Notes: a model not told the origin generated them from the sequence alone. Counted from the first letter of the stretch, positions 21,332-30,340 are shown. The stretch is DNA of 64,000 bases from Variovorax jilinensis (GCF_030316885.1 NZ_JASZYQ010000004.1:62001-126000), one strand, 5' to 3'. A program made the numbers and translations.

Positions 21332-21736
21332 TCAGACCTGCCGCGCCACGGCCACGCCCCAGGGAGCGAGCCGCTTGCGCATCGACAGCACCGCGCGGTC
21401 CTTGCTGAGAAGCCGTGCCCCCTGCGCCACTGCGAGGTCGATGAACATCTGGTCGTCCGGATCGCTGCAGACGCATCGGGCGCGCGCCGGCAGGGCCTCG
21501 ATCCGCTGCACGCGCGCATCGAAGGCCGCGAGGACGGCTTGCGGCTCGCGCCCGGACGCGGCCAGGCGCGCCTCGATCAGCGGATAGCCCAGCACGCGCA
21601 CCAGTTCGTCGCGCATCGCGGCGGTGGCGATCCACTGCAGTTCGCCGGCTTCGAGGGCCGCAGCCAGCGCGGCCTGTCCGGGATCGTCGAAGACCAGCAG
21701 GTCGAGGGCGATGTTGGTGTCGAGAACGACCCGCAC
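21332..21736 (-). CDS. PIN-domain putative ribonuclease (toxin-like)
   Basis: A 134-residue PIN domain of the COG1569 type (often called TA-system toxin component). Acidic catalytic residues are visible: Asp6 in VLDTN, Glu44 in MRDELVRVL, Asp94/Asp95 in SDPDDQMFIDLA, and Asp113 in SKDRAVL. GTG start. No antitoxin-like small gene lies on either side: the PIN gene sits 6 bp downstream of a GST gene and its end is one base from the kinase-like gene, so a toxin-antitoxin role is not supported. Confidence 0.85.
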   Translation of the reverse strand: MRVVLDTNIALDLLVFDDPGQAALAAALEAGELQWIATAAMRDELVRVLGYPLIEARLAASGREPQAVLAAFDARVQRIEALPARARCVCSDPDDQMFIDLAVAQGARLLSKDRAVLSMRKRLAPWGVAVARQV

Positions 21737-21742
21737 GCCGAT

Positions 21743-22447
21743 TCAGCCGCGTGCCGGAATGCCCAGGCCCCGGACCACGGCCGGCCGCGCGACGAAGACC
21801 GCGAGCACACGCTTGACGTTCGGGAAGTCGTCGATGCCGACCAGTTCGCCGGCCTCGTAGAAGCCGATCAGGTTGCGCACCCAGGGAAAGGTCGCGATGT
21901 CGGCGATCGTGTAGACGTCGCCCATCAGCCAGGCGCGGCCCTCGAGACGCTTCTCGAGCACGCCGAGCAGGCGCTTCGACTCGGCCACGTAGCGGTCGCG
22001 CGGGCGCTTGTCCTCGTAGGCCTTGCCCGCGAAGCGATGGAAGAAGCCCAGCTGGCCGAACATCGGGCCGATGCCGCCCATCTGGAACATCAGCCACTGG
22101 ATGGCCTCGTAGCGGCTCGCGGCGTCCTGCGGCAGCAGCTGGTTGGTCTTGTCCGCCAGGTAGATCAGGATCGCGCCCGATTCGAACAGCGCGAGCGGCT
22201 TGCCGCCCGGGCCATCGGGGTCGAGGATCGCGGGAATCTTGTTGTTCGGGTTCAGCGACAGGAATTCGGGCGACATCTGGTCGTTCGTCTCGAAGCTGAC
22301 CAGGTGCGGCTCGTAGGGCAGGCCGGTCTCCTCGAGCATGATCGAGACCTTGACGCCATTGGGCGTCGGCAGCGAATACAGCTGGAGCAGATCGGGATGC
22401 GCGGCCGGCCACTTGCCGGTGATGGGGAAGGCGGACAGGTCGGTCAT
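21743..22447 (-). CDS. glutathione S-transferase, YghU-like (Nu class)
   Basis: A 234-residue GST: N-terminal thioredoxin-fold half (LQLYSLPTPNGVKVSIMLEE, LNPNNKIPAILDPDG, FESGAILIYLADK) and an alpha-helical C-terminal half with GDVYTIADIATFPWV. The ESGAI segment is the glutathione-binding loop; TPNGVKVS fits the YghU/Nu-class type reported to have disulfide-bond reductase activity with glutathione. Cytoplasmic. Start at MTDLSAFPITG, preceded by AAGGAA; an ATG at 22489 would add 14 residues without a better signal. Followed 6 bp later by the PIN gene. Confidence 0.9.
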   Translation of the reverse strand: MTDLSAFPITGKWPAAHPDLLQLYSLPTPNGVKVSIMLEETGLPYEPHLVSFETNDQMSPEFLSLNPNNKIPAILDPDGPGGKPLALFESGAILIYLADKTNQLLPQDAASRYEAIQWLMFQMGGIGPMFGQLGFFHRFAGKAYEDKRPRDRYVAESKRLLGVLEKRLEGRAWLMGDVYTIADIATFPWVRNLIGFYEAGELVGIDDFPNVKRVLAVFVARPAVVRGLGIPARG

Positions 22448-22551
22448 GGGCAATGGGTTCCTTCGGGAGAGCCGCGCATTCTGGACCAAAGCCGATGCCC
22501 GGGCCGGGCGGGGGGCTCAGGCCAGGCAGCCGCCGGGCCCACCCCAGCGGG

Positions 22552-23766
22552 CTAACCCTTCCTGGCCGAGCCCGCGACCATGTCGAACCTGAAGAGCCGG
22601 CATTCGATCGGCCCGTTCCACATCGGCACCCGGCGCGACTCCTTCAGCCGCATGCGCTTGGGCAGCTGCAGGTCGGGCGTCAGCACCCAGGCGGTCCAGC
22701 CCGCGTAGTTCTTCTTCCAGTGGCTCGCGAGCTGCGCGAAGAATTCGCCGCCGTCCTCGGTCTGGGCGTCTTCGCGCCCGCGCGCCACGCCGCCGACCTC
22801 GATGCGCTCACCGTAGGGCGGATTCAGCACCACCACGCCGCTCTCCGCCGGCGGCATGCGCTGCAGCGCGTCGCCGCCGCGGAACTGCACCAGGGCCGCG
22901 ACGCCCGCGCGTTCGGCATTGCGCTCGGCGAAATCGACCATGCGGTGCGAGACGTCGGAGCCGAAGATGGCCGGCGGCGCCGGCCGGTCTGCCGCCGGCT
23001 CGGCGCCGGCCTTGAGTGCATCCCACACGTGCGGCTGGAACGGCAGCAGCTTCTCGAAGCCGAAGCGCCGCAGCGACCCGGCCGCGACGCCGGACGCGAT
23101 CTGCGCCGCCTCGATCGCGATCGTGCCGCTGCCGCAGCAGGGGTCGTAGAGCGGCTGTGCCGACACGGCGCCGGTTTCCGGGTTCCACCAGCCGCTGGCG
23201 GCCAGCATGGCGGCCGCCAGGGTTTCCTTGAGCGGCGCATCGCCCTTGTCCTGGCGCCAGCCGCGCTTGAACAGCGGCTCGCCCGAGGTGTCGATGTAGA
23301 GCGTGCAGCTGTCGGTGGTCAGGTGGGCGAAGACCCGGCAATCGGGCCACTGCGTCTCGATGCTGGGCCGCACGCCACCGGCCCTGGCGCGGAAGCGGTC
23401 GGCGATCGCGTCCTTGATGCGCAGGGTCGCGAAGTTGAGGCTCTGCAGCGGGCTGTGCTGGGCCGTGGTCTCGATCTTGAAGGTCTGCTTCGGCGTGAAC
23501 CAGATCTCCCAGGCGACGCCGCTCGCGATCGCGTAGAGGTCGTTCTCGCTGCGGTAGGGCGCATGGGCCAGCTCGACCAGCACGCGCTGGGCCAGCCGGC
23601 TGTGCAGGTTGAGCTGGAGCGCGTCGCGCCAGTCGGCGCGCACGCGCACGCCGCCGCGCAGGGTCAGCAGGTCCTGGCCGACGCGGCCGGTCAGCGCATG
23701 GACTTCCTGCGCGAGGAATTCCTCGACGCCGGCGGCACAAGGGAGAAAAAGCGAGAGATCGTTCAC
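22552..23766 (-). CDS. THUMP-domain SAM-dependent RNA methyltransferase (RlmL-N-like)
   Basis: A 404-residue protein with an N-terminal THUMP/ferredoxin-like RNA-binding part (LSLFLPCAAGVEEFLAQEV onward) and a C-terminal Rossmann methyltransferase. The SAM motif is YDPCCGSGTIAIEAAQIA and the catalytic NPPY is in VVVLNPPYGERIE. This matches the N2-guanine 23S rRNA methyltransferase family (RlmL N-terminal part, YcbY/YpsC type). The GTG start gives VNDLSLFLPC; longer in-frame forms would cross the promoter of the neighbouring histidine kinase. Divergent from that kinase, 63 bp apart. Confidence 0.88.
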   Translation of the reverse strand: MNDLSLFLPCAAGVEEFLAQEVHALTGRVGQDLLTLRGGVRVRADWRDALQLNLHSRLAQRVLVELAHAPYRSENDLYAIASGVAWEIWFTPKQTFKIETTAQHSPLQSLNFATLRIKDAIADRFRARAGGVRPSIETQWPDCRVFAHLTTDSCTLYIDTSGEPLFKRGWRQDKGDAPLKETLAAAMLAASGWWNPETGAVSAQPLYDPCCGSGTIAIEAAQIASGVAAGSLRRFGFEKLLPFQPHVWDALKAGAEPAADRPAPPAIFGSDVSHRMVDFAERNAERAGVAALVQFRGGDALQRMPPAESGVVVLNPPYGERIEVGGVARGREDAQTEDGGEFFAQLASHWKKNYAGWTAWVLTPDLQLPKRMRLKESRRVPMWNGPIECRLFRFDMVAGSARKG

Positions 23767-23829
23767 CCCGCGATTGTCGCCTCCACGCGGTTCGGCGCCA
23801 CGTGCCTGTTCTATAGTGGGTCCACGCCG

Positions 23830-25623
23830 ATGAGCCCTTCGCCCTCCCCCGCCAACGACGAGGCCACTGCTGCCGACCGCTTTGCCATCCGCTGCGAGGT
23901 GCTGCGGCTCAGCGCCCAGCCCAGCGGGGCCGTGCTCGCGGTGCAGTTCATGCTCGACTGCGGCGTCGCGGCATTGTTCGCCTGGCAGTACTCGGTGCCG
24001 CACGCGCTGCTGTGGATCGGGCTGATCGCGCTCACCACCGCCTACCGCGGCTTCTTTCCGCAGCGCCTGCCCGATCCGCTCACGCCCGAGAACCTGCCGG
24101 GCGCGCTGCGCATGCACACCCTGCGCATCGCGCTGCACGAGGGCGCGCACGGCCTGGCCGGCGTGCTGCTGTTCAATCCGGCCAGCGCCACCTCGCAGCT
24201 GCTGATCGGCCTGGTGATCATGGCGATGACCCTGTCCTCTGCCTTCTCGGTGTCCTACTACACGCCGGCGATGCAGCTGGCGATCACGCTGCTGCTGGCG
24301 CCCGTGATCGTGATGGGCCTGACGGTCGGCTCGCCGCTCATGATGGTGCTGGCGCTGCTCGGCATCGGCCTGCTCGCGATGGTCTGGAAGCTGGTCGCCG
24401 AACGCTCGCGCCAGCTCGAGGAGAACATCGGCCTGCGCCACCACGCGGGCGTGCTGCGCGAGCAGGCGCTGGCCGGCCTGCGCGAATCGCAGCAGGCCCA
24501 GGCCGAGCGGCTGCGCTTCTTCTCGGCTGCCAACCACGACCTGCGCCAGCCCGTGATGGCGATGGGGTTGCAGGCCGAGGTGCTGCGCCAGCAACTGGCG
24601 GCCGGCGAGGACCCGGCCCGGGTCATGAACACGGTGGCCGCCCTCTCGCGCGCCCAGCAGGCCCTGGAGGCGCTCACCAACCAGCTGCTGGAGATCGGCC
24701 GCATCGAGGCCGCCGCCGATCCGATCGCGCCGGTCGCGGTGGCGCTGGCACCGCTCTTGAACGAGTTCGCGCGCCAGGCCGGCAGCGGCCGCGTGCGCGT
24801 GCGCTGCCCGGCCGACGCGGCGGTCTGGACCGACGTGGTGGCGCTGCGCCGGATCCTCGGCAACCTGGTCGACAACGCGCTCAAGTTCACGCCGCGCGGG
24901 CGCGTGCTGCTGGCCTGCCGGCGCCGGGCCGGCGCCTGGCGCATCGAGGTGCGCGACGCCGGCATCGGCATTGCGCCCGAGGCGCAGGAACGCGTCTTCG
25001 GCGACTTCGAGCAGGTGGGCAACATCGAGCGCAACCTCCAGCGCGGCCACGGCCTGGGCCTGGCGATCGTGCGCCGGCTGGCGCAGCGGCTCGGCGTCGC
25101 GATCACGCTGCGCTCGGCGCCGGGGCGCGGCTCGGTGTTCGCCTTCGTGCTGCCGGCGGCGCCGCAGGGCGCGCCGCTGGCAGCGCCCGCGGCTGCCGAT
25201 GCCGCCGACGCGGTGCCGCCGGAGCCGCAGGCCCTGCGGCCGGGGCTCGAGGTGCTGGTGGTCGAGGACAACCTCGTGGTGGCCGAGAGCATCGCGGCGC
25301 TGCTGCGGCTGTGGGGCGCGCGGCCGCAGGTCTGCGCGAGCGCGGCCGAGGCGCTGGCCCTGCCCGCGCTCGCCGCCTTCGACATCGCCCTGTGCGACAT
25401 CCGCCTGCCGGGCGAGCGTGACGGCATCGCGCTGGCCGGCGAACTGCAGCGCCGCCGACCGGCGCTCGCGATCGCCCTCGTTTCGGCCGACATCGACGAC
25501 GCCACGCAGCAGCTGGCGCGCGAGCGCGGCTGGCAGGCGCTGCGCAAGCCGGTGCAACCCGCGGCGCTGCATGCGCTGCTGCTGCAGGCGCAGGGCCGGG
25601 CGGCTTCGGCGGCCATCGGCTGA
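23830..25623 (+). CDS. hybrid sensor histidine kinase with C-terminal receiver
   Basis: A 597-residue kinase. The N-terminal region (about 35-190) has paired hydrophobic helices and no large periplasmic domain, so sensing is probably at or in the membrane. A coiled coil (190-225) leads to HisKA with His236 in AANHDLRQPVMAMG, then HATPase_c with Asn349 (NLVDNALKFTP), DAGIGIA and GHGLGLAIVRR. After an Ala/Pro linker (445-470), a receiver domain starts at LEVLVVEDN with phospho-acceptor Asp523 in ALCDIRLPG. The HDLRQP variant is common in this kinase class. No cognate response regulator is adjacent. Confidence 0.92.
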   Translation: MSPSPSPANDEATAADRFAIRCEVLRLSAQPSGAVLAVQFMLDCGVAALFAWQYSVPHALLWIGLIALTTAYRGFFPQRLPDPLTPENLPGALRMHTLRIALHEGAHGLAGVLLFNPASATSQLLIGLVIMAMTLSSAFSVSYYTPAMQLAITLLLAPVIVMGLTVGSPLMMVLALLGIGLLAMVWKLVAERSRQLEENIGLRHHAGVLREQALAGLRESQQAQAERLRFFSAANHDLRQPVMAMGLQAEVLRQQLAAGEDPARVMNTVAALSRAQQALEALTNQLLEIGRIEAAADPIAPVAVALAPLLNEFARQAGSGRVRVRCPADAAVWTDVVALRRILGNLVDNALKFTPRGRVLLACRRRAGAWRIEVRDAGIGIAPEAQERVFGDFEQVGNIERNLQRGHGLGLAIVRRLAQRLGVAITLRSAPGRGSVFAFVLPAAPQGAPLAAPAAADAADAVPPEPQALRPGLEVLVVEDNLVVAESIAALLRLWGARPQVCASAAEALALPALAAFDIALCDIRLPGERDGIALAGELQRRRPALAIALVSADIDDATQQLARERGWQALRKPVQPAALHALLLQAQGRAASAAIG

Positions 25624-25679
25624 ACGGCGCCCGACGGGCTGCCAGGGCCTGTGACCGCTCTGTCCGGGGTCGCGAAGGC

Positions 25680-27263
25680 CTAGAGCGCCTTGCGCAGGTT
25701 CGCGGGCGCGATGCGCAGTGCCTCGCGGTACTTGGCGACCGTGCGGCGCGCGCATTCGATGCCCTGCTCCTTGAGCATCTCCGAGATCTGGCTGTCCGAA
25801 AGCGGCTTCTTCAGGTCTTCCGCGCTCACGAACTGCTTGATCAGCGCGCGCACGGCGGTGCTCGATGCATTGCCGCCGGTCTCGGTGCCGAGCGCCGAGC
25901 CGAAGAAATACTTGAGCTCGACCGTCCCGTAGGGCGTCGCCATGTACTTGGCGGTGGTCACGCGGCTGATGGTGGATTCGTGCAGACCCAGTTCGTCGGC
26001 GATCTCGCGCAGCACCAGCGGCCGCATCGCGAGTTCGCCGTGCACGAAGAAGCTCTTCTGGCGCTCGACGATCGCGTTCGACACCCGCAGGATGGTGTCG
26101 AAGCGCTGCTGGATGTTCTTGATGAACCAGCGCGCCTCCTGCAGGCGCTGCGACAGCGCCTGGCTGCCCTCGCCCTTGTGCTGCTTGAGCGCGCCGGCGT
26201 AGATGTCGTGCACGCGCAGCCGCGGCATCACCTCGGGGTTCAGCATGACGCGGAACCTGGCGCTGCCGCCGTTGCCCACGCGCGTGACGATCACGTCGGG
26301 CACCACCACGTTGCGCTCGACGTCGACGAAGCGGCGTCCGGGCTTGGGCTCGAGCCGCGCGATCTGCTGCAGCGCGGCGCGTACCTCTTCCTCGTTGCTG
26401 CGCGTGAGCGTGGCCAGGCGCTTGAAGTCGCGCCGCGCCAGCAGCTCCATCGGCTGCCTGCAGATCGCGATCGCGGTCTCGCGCACCCGGGTGTCGTCGG
26501 CGTCCTCGCCGGCATGGGCCAGCGCGCGCAGCTGGATCGTGAGGCACTCGCCGAGGTTGCGCGCGCCCACGCCGACCGGCTCCAGGCTCTGCAGCAAGCC
26601 CAGCGCCACCTGGAAGTGATGGACCAGGTCGTCGAACTGGTCGTTGTCGTCGCCGGCCAGGCCCGACGCCAGGGCCGGTAGGGAATCCTCGAGGTAGCCG
26701 TCGTCGTTGAGCGACTCGATCAGGAAGCGCAGCGCGGCGCGGTCGGTCTCGCTCAGGCGCAGCCCCAGGGCCTGGCGGTGCAGGAAGCTCTGCAGCGACT
26801 CCTGGCTGCGCGCCAGCTCGGTGGCGTCGGTGCGTTCGTCGTCGCCGAGGTTGTTGGCGCGCGCCGGCGCATCGCTGCCCCATTCGCTGTCGTCGGGCGC
26901 CATGTCGACAGTGCCGTCGCCTTCCCAGTCGGGCTCGCCGTCGGCGCTGTCGATCGGCGCGGTCTCGGCCTCGGGCGTGGCGACCGCGACCTCGGCGGCC
27001 GAGGCCGAAGGGCCGGGCGTGAAATCACCGTCGCCCTCGGCCTGGCGGTCGTCGTCGCGCACCGGCGCGTCGGCACTGTCGAGGCCGAACTCCTCGCGTG
27101 CCGCTTCGTCGGCGGTGCGCTCGAGGAACGGGTTGTCGTCGAGCATCTGCTCGACTTCCTGGCTCAGCTCGAGCGTGGACAGCTGCAGCAGCCGGATCGA
27201 CTGCTGCAGCTGCGGCGTGAGCGCCAGATGCTGGGAGACGCGAAGCGAAAGCCCCTGCTTCAT
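25680..27263 (-). CDS. rpoN: RNA polymerase sigma-54 factor
   Basis: Sigma-54, which directs RNA polymerase to -24/-12 promoters and needs an AAA+ activator. The 527 residues begin with the Gln/Leu-rich Region I (MKQGLSLRVSQHLALTPQLQ), then an acidic linker (about 50-165) that is long and Ala/Asp-rich, the core-binding region, the HTH region and the RpoN box ARRTVAKYRE at about 505-514, near the C-terminus. Start chosen at MKQGLSL because it matches the family start. It lies 13 bp after lptB; the usual hpf gene does not follow, the next gene being a convergent kinase. Confidence 0.96.
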   Translation of the reverse strand: MKQGLSLRVSQHLALTPQLQQSIRLLQLSTLELSQEVEQMLDDNPFLERTADEAAREEFGLDSADAPVRDDDRQAEGDGDFTPGPSASAAEVAVATPEAETAPIDSADGEPDWEGDGTVDMAPDDSEWGSDAPARANNLGDDERTDATELARSQESLQSFLHRQALGLRLSETDRAALRFLIESLNDDGYLEDSLPALASGLAGDDNDQFDDLVHHFQVALGLLQSLEPVGVGARNLGECLTIQLRALAHAGEDADDTRVRETAIAICRQPMELLARRDFKRLATLTRSNEEEVRAALQQIARLEPKPGRRFVDVERNVVVPDVIVTRVGNGGSARFRVMLNPEVMPRLRVHDIYAGALKQHKGEGSQALSQRLQEARWFIKNIQQRFDTILRVSNAIVERQKSFFVHGELAMRPLVLREIADELGLHESTISRVTTAKYMATPYGTVELKYFFGSALGTETGGNASSTAVRALIKQFVSAEDLKKPLSDSQISEMLKEQGIECARRTVAKYREALRIAPANLRKAL

Positions 27264-27276
27264 CGAGATAAGGCCC

Positions 27277-28071
27277 CTACATCCGGAAATGTTCGCCCAG
27301 GTACACGCGTCGTACCTCGGCGTTGTCGACGATCTCCGAAGGCGTGCCTTGTGCCAGCACATGCCCGTCGCTGATGATGAAAGCGTGGTCGCAGATGCCC
27401 AGCGTCTCGCGCACGTTGTGGTCGGTGATCAGGACGCCGATGCCGCGTTCCTTGAGGAAGCTGATGATCCGCTGGATCTCGATCACCGCGATCGGGTCGA
27501 TGCCCGCGAAGGGCTCGTCGAGCAGGATGAAGCGGGGCTGGGTCGCGAGCGCGCGCGCGATCTCGACCCGGCGGCGCTCGCCACCCGACAGCGACAGCGC
27601 CGGCGAGTCGCGCAGGTGATCGACGCGCAGGTCGGCCAGCAGCTCGGCCAGGCGCTCCTCGATGCGCGCCTTCGACAGCGTGCTCATGCGGCCGTTGGCG
27701 TCGGGCTCGGCCTGTAGCTCGAGCACCGCGCGGACGTTTTCCTCGACCGTGAGCTTGCGGAAGATCGAGGCCTCCTGCGGCAGGTAGCTCAGGCCCATGC
27801 GCGCGCGGCGATGGATCGGCATGTGGGCGATCGGCTCGCCGTCGATCGTGATCTCGCCGGCATCGGCGCGGACCAGCCCGACGATCATGTAGAAGGAGGT
27901 GGTCTTGCCGGCGCCGTTCGGCCCCAGCAGGCCGACCACCTCGCCCTTTTCCACCGCCAGCGACACGTCCTTGACGACCTTGCGGCTGCCGTAGCTCTTC
28001 TGCAGGCTGCGGGCCTCGAGCCGGCTGCCCGGCTGGCCTTCGTTCAAGCTCTTCCCTGCGGCTTCGATCAC
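27277..28071 (-). CDS. lptB: LPS export ABC transporter ATPase LptB
   Basis: ATPase that powers LPS extraction from the inner membrane with LptF/LptG. The 264 residues include a Walker A GPNGAGKTT (50-58), signature LSGGERRRVEIARAL (161-175), Walker B ILLDEPFAGID (Asp185, Glu186) and a final His switch in LITDHNV. An N-terminal 15-residue extension (MIEAAGKSLNEGQPG) precedes the usual start. The GTG start overlaps the lptA stop (GTGA) and rpoN follows 13 bp later, the classical lptA-lptB-rpoN order. Confidence 0.96.
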   Translation of the reverse strand: MIEAAGKSLNEGQPGSRLEARSLQKSYGSRKVVKDVSLAVEKGEVVGLLGPNGAGKTTSFYMIVGLVRADAGEITIDGEPIAHMPIHRRARMGLSYLPQEASIFRKLTVEENVRAVLELQAEPDANGRMSTLSKARIEERLAELLADLRVDHLRDSPALSLSGGERRRVEIARALATQPRFILLDEPFAGIDPIAVIEIQRIISFLKERGIGVLITDHNVRETLGICDHAFIISDGHVLAQGTPSEIVDNAEVRRVYLGEHFRM

Positions 28072-28757
28072 TTCTTGGTGTCTCCGCCGAGGGTGGTGGT
28101 CGAGCGCAGGCCGCTGCCCGGCGCCGGTGCGGCAGCCGGTGCCGCCGGCTTGGCGGCCGCAGGGGCTCCGGGCGCCGTGGCCGGCTTGGGCGTCAGGATG
28201 GCCTTGACGCGGCCGCTCGGCTGGGTTGCCACGCCGGCGTTCGGCGGCAGCGAGGCGCCGTTGACCGTGAAGGTGTCGTTGCTCTGGTCGTAGACGATCA
28301 GCGGTCCGCTGCTCTCGTCGTTGGGCGTGGCGCCGATCAGCCGGCGCATCACGGCGCGGCGGATGAACTTCACGTTGTCGGCCCGGCTGTCGTACTCGAT
28401 GACCTCGCCTTCACCCTCGATCCATTCGTCGGTGCCCGCATTGCGCTTCTGCTTGAAGTAGGCCAGCTTGCCGGGCTCGGCCGTCACCACGCCGTACTGG
28501 TAGCCCTCGGGGTCCTGGCGGACATCGATGCGCGCGCCGCGGATCTGGATCGTGCCCTTGTTGACCACCACGTTGCCCGTGAACACGCTGGTCTGCTTGA
28601 GGTCGTCGTAGCGCATGGCGTCGGCCTCGATGTTCATCGGCTTGGTGCGGTCGGCCTGCTCGGCCAGCGACTGCCCCGCGAGCGCGGCGATCGCGAGGGC
28701 GAGGAACAGCGCACGGCCGGAACGGCGTCGGGGGAGGGGATGGGAGGTCGGATTCAT
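28068..28757 (-). CDS. lptA: LPS transport periplasmic protein LptA
   Basis: Periplasmic bridge protein carrying LPS from LptC to LptD/E. The 229 residues start with a signal peptide (RRRSGRALFLALAIAALAGQ, cleavage near residue 32), then the OstA/beta-jellyroll domain with KPMNIEADAMRYDDLKQT and SVFTGNVVVNKGTIQIRG. The C-terminus (from about 185) is a Pro/Ala-rich tail longer than in E. coli. The start at MNPTSHPLPR follows a stretch with a terminator, and its stop overlaps lptB. lptC, usually just upstream, is absent here. Confidence 0.93.
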   Translation of the reverse strand: MNPTSHPLPRRRSGRALFLALAIAALAGQSLAEQADRTKPMNIEADAMRYDDLKQTSVFTGNVVVNKGTIQIRGARIDVRQDPEGYQYGVVTAEPGKLAYFKQKRNAGTDEWIEGEGEVIEYDSRADNVKFIRRAVMRRLIGATPNDESSGPLIVYDQSNDTFTVNGASLPPNAGVATQPSGRVKAILTPKPATAPGAPAAAKPAAPAAAPAPGSGLRSTTTLGGDTKK

Positions 28758-28821
28758 AGCGGCACGAAACTTGCTCGTCGATTGTATGCGCCGGACGGGC
28801 GCAGGCCGCGCGGCCGGGACG

Positions 28822-28844
28822 AAAAAGCCCGCCAAAGCGGGCTT
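28822..28844 (-). terminator. rho-independent terminator after dsbA
   Basis: On the minus strand an 8-bp stem AAGCCCGC / GCGGGCTT with a 4-base loop is followed by a T-run (the A-run at 28822-28826 on the plus strand). It lies between the dsbA stop and the lptA start, so it probably ends the argS-SPOR-dsbA transcript and leaves lptA-lptB-rpoN with its own promoter. Confidence 0.8.
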
Positions 28845-28885
28845 CGTCGGCGAAAGACGGAAGGCGGCGCAACGGCCGCCGGTCA

Positions 28886-29533
28886 TCAGCCCTTGCGGGC
28901 TTCGGCGACCAGGAAGTCGACCACCTGCAGCGCCCGGTCGAGCGAGCCGGCGGAGTCGCCATCCACGTACCAGCGTCCGGCCACGCCGAGCGACGGAACG
29001 CCGGCCACCTGGTAGTCGTTGGTGAGCTGGGCCGCGCGCTTGGCCTTGCCGACCACCGAGAAGGACTTGAACAGCTCGGCGAACTTCTTCGCGTCGAGGC
29101 CGGGCTGCTTCTCGGACCAGGCCAGGATGGCGGCGTCGCCGGTGAGGTTGGCGCGCTGCTGGTGAATCGCCTGGAAGACCTTCGGATGGATGTCGTCGAG
29201 CTTGCCCATGGCCTCGAGCGTGTAGTAGAGGCGCTGCTTGGCTTCGGTGTCGTTGCCCACGAAGGGCACCGGGATGCGGCGGAACACCACGTAGGGCGGC
29301 AGCTTCTTGACCCAGGCCTCGAGCCTGGGCTCGAAGGCAGCGCAGTGCGGGCAGTTGTACGAGAAGAACTCGACCACCTCGACCTTGCCTGCCGGCACAT
29401 CGGACGGCGCGGGCTTGCCGAGCACGATGTACTGCTTGCCGGCCTGGAACGGAGCGCCCTGCGCATGCGAGGAGGTGGCCAGCGGAAGCAGGCCCAGCGA
29501 AGCGGCTGCGAGGGAGAAATCACGACGGTTCAT
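28886..29533 (-). CDS. dsbA: thiol:disulfide interchange protein DsbA
   Basis: Periplasmic oxidase that introduces disulfides into exported proteins. A signal peptide (RRDFSLAAASLGLLPLATSS) precedes the mature protein; the active-site CPHC is at residues 61-64 (FFSYNCPHCAAFEPR) and the cis-proline loop AGVPSLG occurs near residue 178. The 215-residue length is usual. Third gene of argS-SPOR-dsbA, 85 bp after the SPOR gene, and followed by a hairpin terminator. DsbA proteins with this start occur in betaproteobacteria. Confidence 0.95.
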   Translation of the reverse strand: MNRRDFSLAAASLGLLPLATSSHAQGAPFQAGKQYIVLGKPAPSDVPAGKVEVVEFFSYNCPHCAAFEPRLEAWVKKLPPYVVFRRIPVPFVGNDTEAKQRLYYTLEAMGKLDDIHPKVFQAIHQQRANLTGDAAILAWSEKQPGLDAKKFAELFKSFSVVGKAKRAAQLTNDYQVAGVPSLGVAGRWYVDGDSAGSLDRALQVVDFLVAEARKG

Positions 29534-29618
29534 TTGATCAAGGTCCTTCTGTAAGGCTTAAAGAGCCTGCGATGCCGGGCAGAGTTCCCGCCGCGCCCGG
29601 CGAAGTGGGAAAGCCGGC

Positions 29619-30326
29619 TCAGCGCTGGACGCGCACCAGCGCGGATTCGAGGCCACCACCGTCGAGCCGCTCCTTGAGCTGGTCGGCGTCGTCCTTCTTG
29701 TTGAACGGGCCTGCCCGCACGCGGTAGACCGTGCGCCCGGCCTGCTCGCGCTCGGTCACGCGGGCCTCGACGCCCATCAGCGACAGCTTGGCGCGCTGGG
29801 CGTCGGCGTCTTCCTGGGTGCGGAAGGCGCCGGCCTGGACGAAGTACATGAAGGGATCGGCACCGGCACTGGGGGCGGCGCTCGCGGTGGTGGTGCCGCC
29901 GGCGGCGCGCGACTTGGCGAAATCGCCGATCGGATCGTTCGAGGGCGGCAGTGCATTGGCCTCCGCCGGCACCGGTGCCGCGCGTGCCGGGCGCGGCGCG
30001 GCGGCCGAACCAGGCGCCACCACCACCGGCACCGGGCCCGTGGGTGGCGTGGCGGCGGTCGCGGGCGCGGCGCCCGTGGCGGGCGTGGCGGCGGCGGGTG
30101 CGCGTGCCGGGGCGCCGGCCTTGCCGGCCAGCGGTGCGTTCGGGTCCCAGTCGCGGTTCTTGCGCGCCTCGGCCTCGTCCTGCTCGGCGCCGCCGCGCTG
30201 GGTCTTCGTCATGAACGGGATCGGCACCTTGGTCACGTAGACCGCGATGCCGAGCGCGATGCCCAGGCCGAGCACGAGGCCGACGATCAACCCGATGACG
30301 ATGTTGCCGCTTTGTCTTTGTTTCAT
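29619..30326 (-). CDS. SPOR-domain membrane-anchored protein
   Basis: A 235-residue protein with one transmembrane anchor (about residues 9-31, IVIGLIVGLVLGLGIALGIA), a long Ala/Pro-rich periplasmic linker (about 45-150) and a C-terminal SPOR domain (about 160-235; FMYFVQAGAFRTQEDADAQ, VYRVRAGPFNKKDDADQLKE). SPOR domains bind denuded peptidoglycan at the division septum (family knowledge), so a cell-envelope or division role is likely. Starts at MKQRQSGNI. Lies 14 bp after argS, a gene pair common in Burkholderiales. Confidence 0.9.
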   Translation of the reverse strand: MKQRQSGNIVIGLIVGLVLGLGIALGIAVYVTKVPIPFMTKTQRGGAEQDEAEARKNRDWDPNAPLAGKAGAPARAPAAATPATGAAPATAATPPTGPVPVVVAPGSAAAPRPARAAPVPAEANALPPSNDPIGDFAKSRAAGGTTTASAAPSAGADPFMYFVQAGAFRTQEDADAQRAKLSLMGVEARVTEREQAGRTVYRVRAGPFNKKDDADQLKERLDGGGLESALVRVQR

Positions 30327-30340
30327 GGTGGAAGAGGGAA

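Noticed and set aside
22552..26883. Very long minus-strand reading frame (1443 codons) spanning rlmL-like to rpoN
   Set aside because: Only its last part is the methyltransferase. The rest is opposite the hybrid histidine kinase and out of frame with rpoN, and lacks protein-like features.
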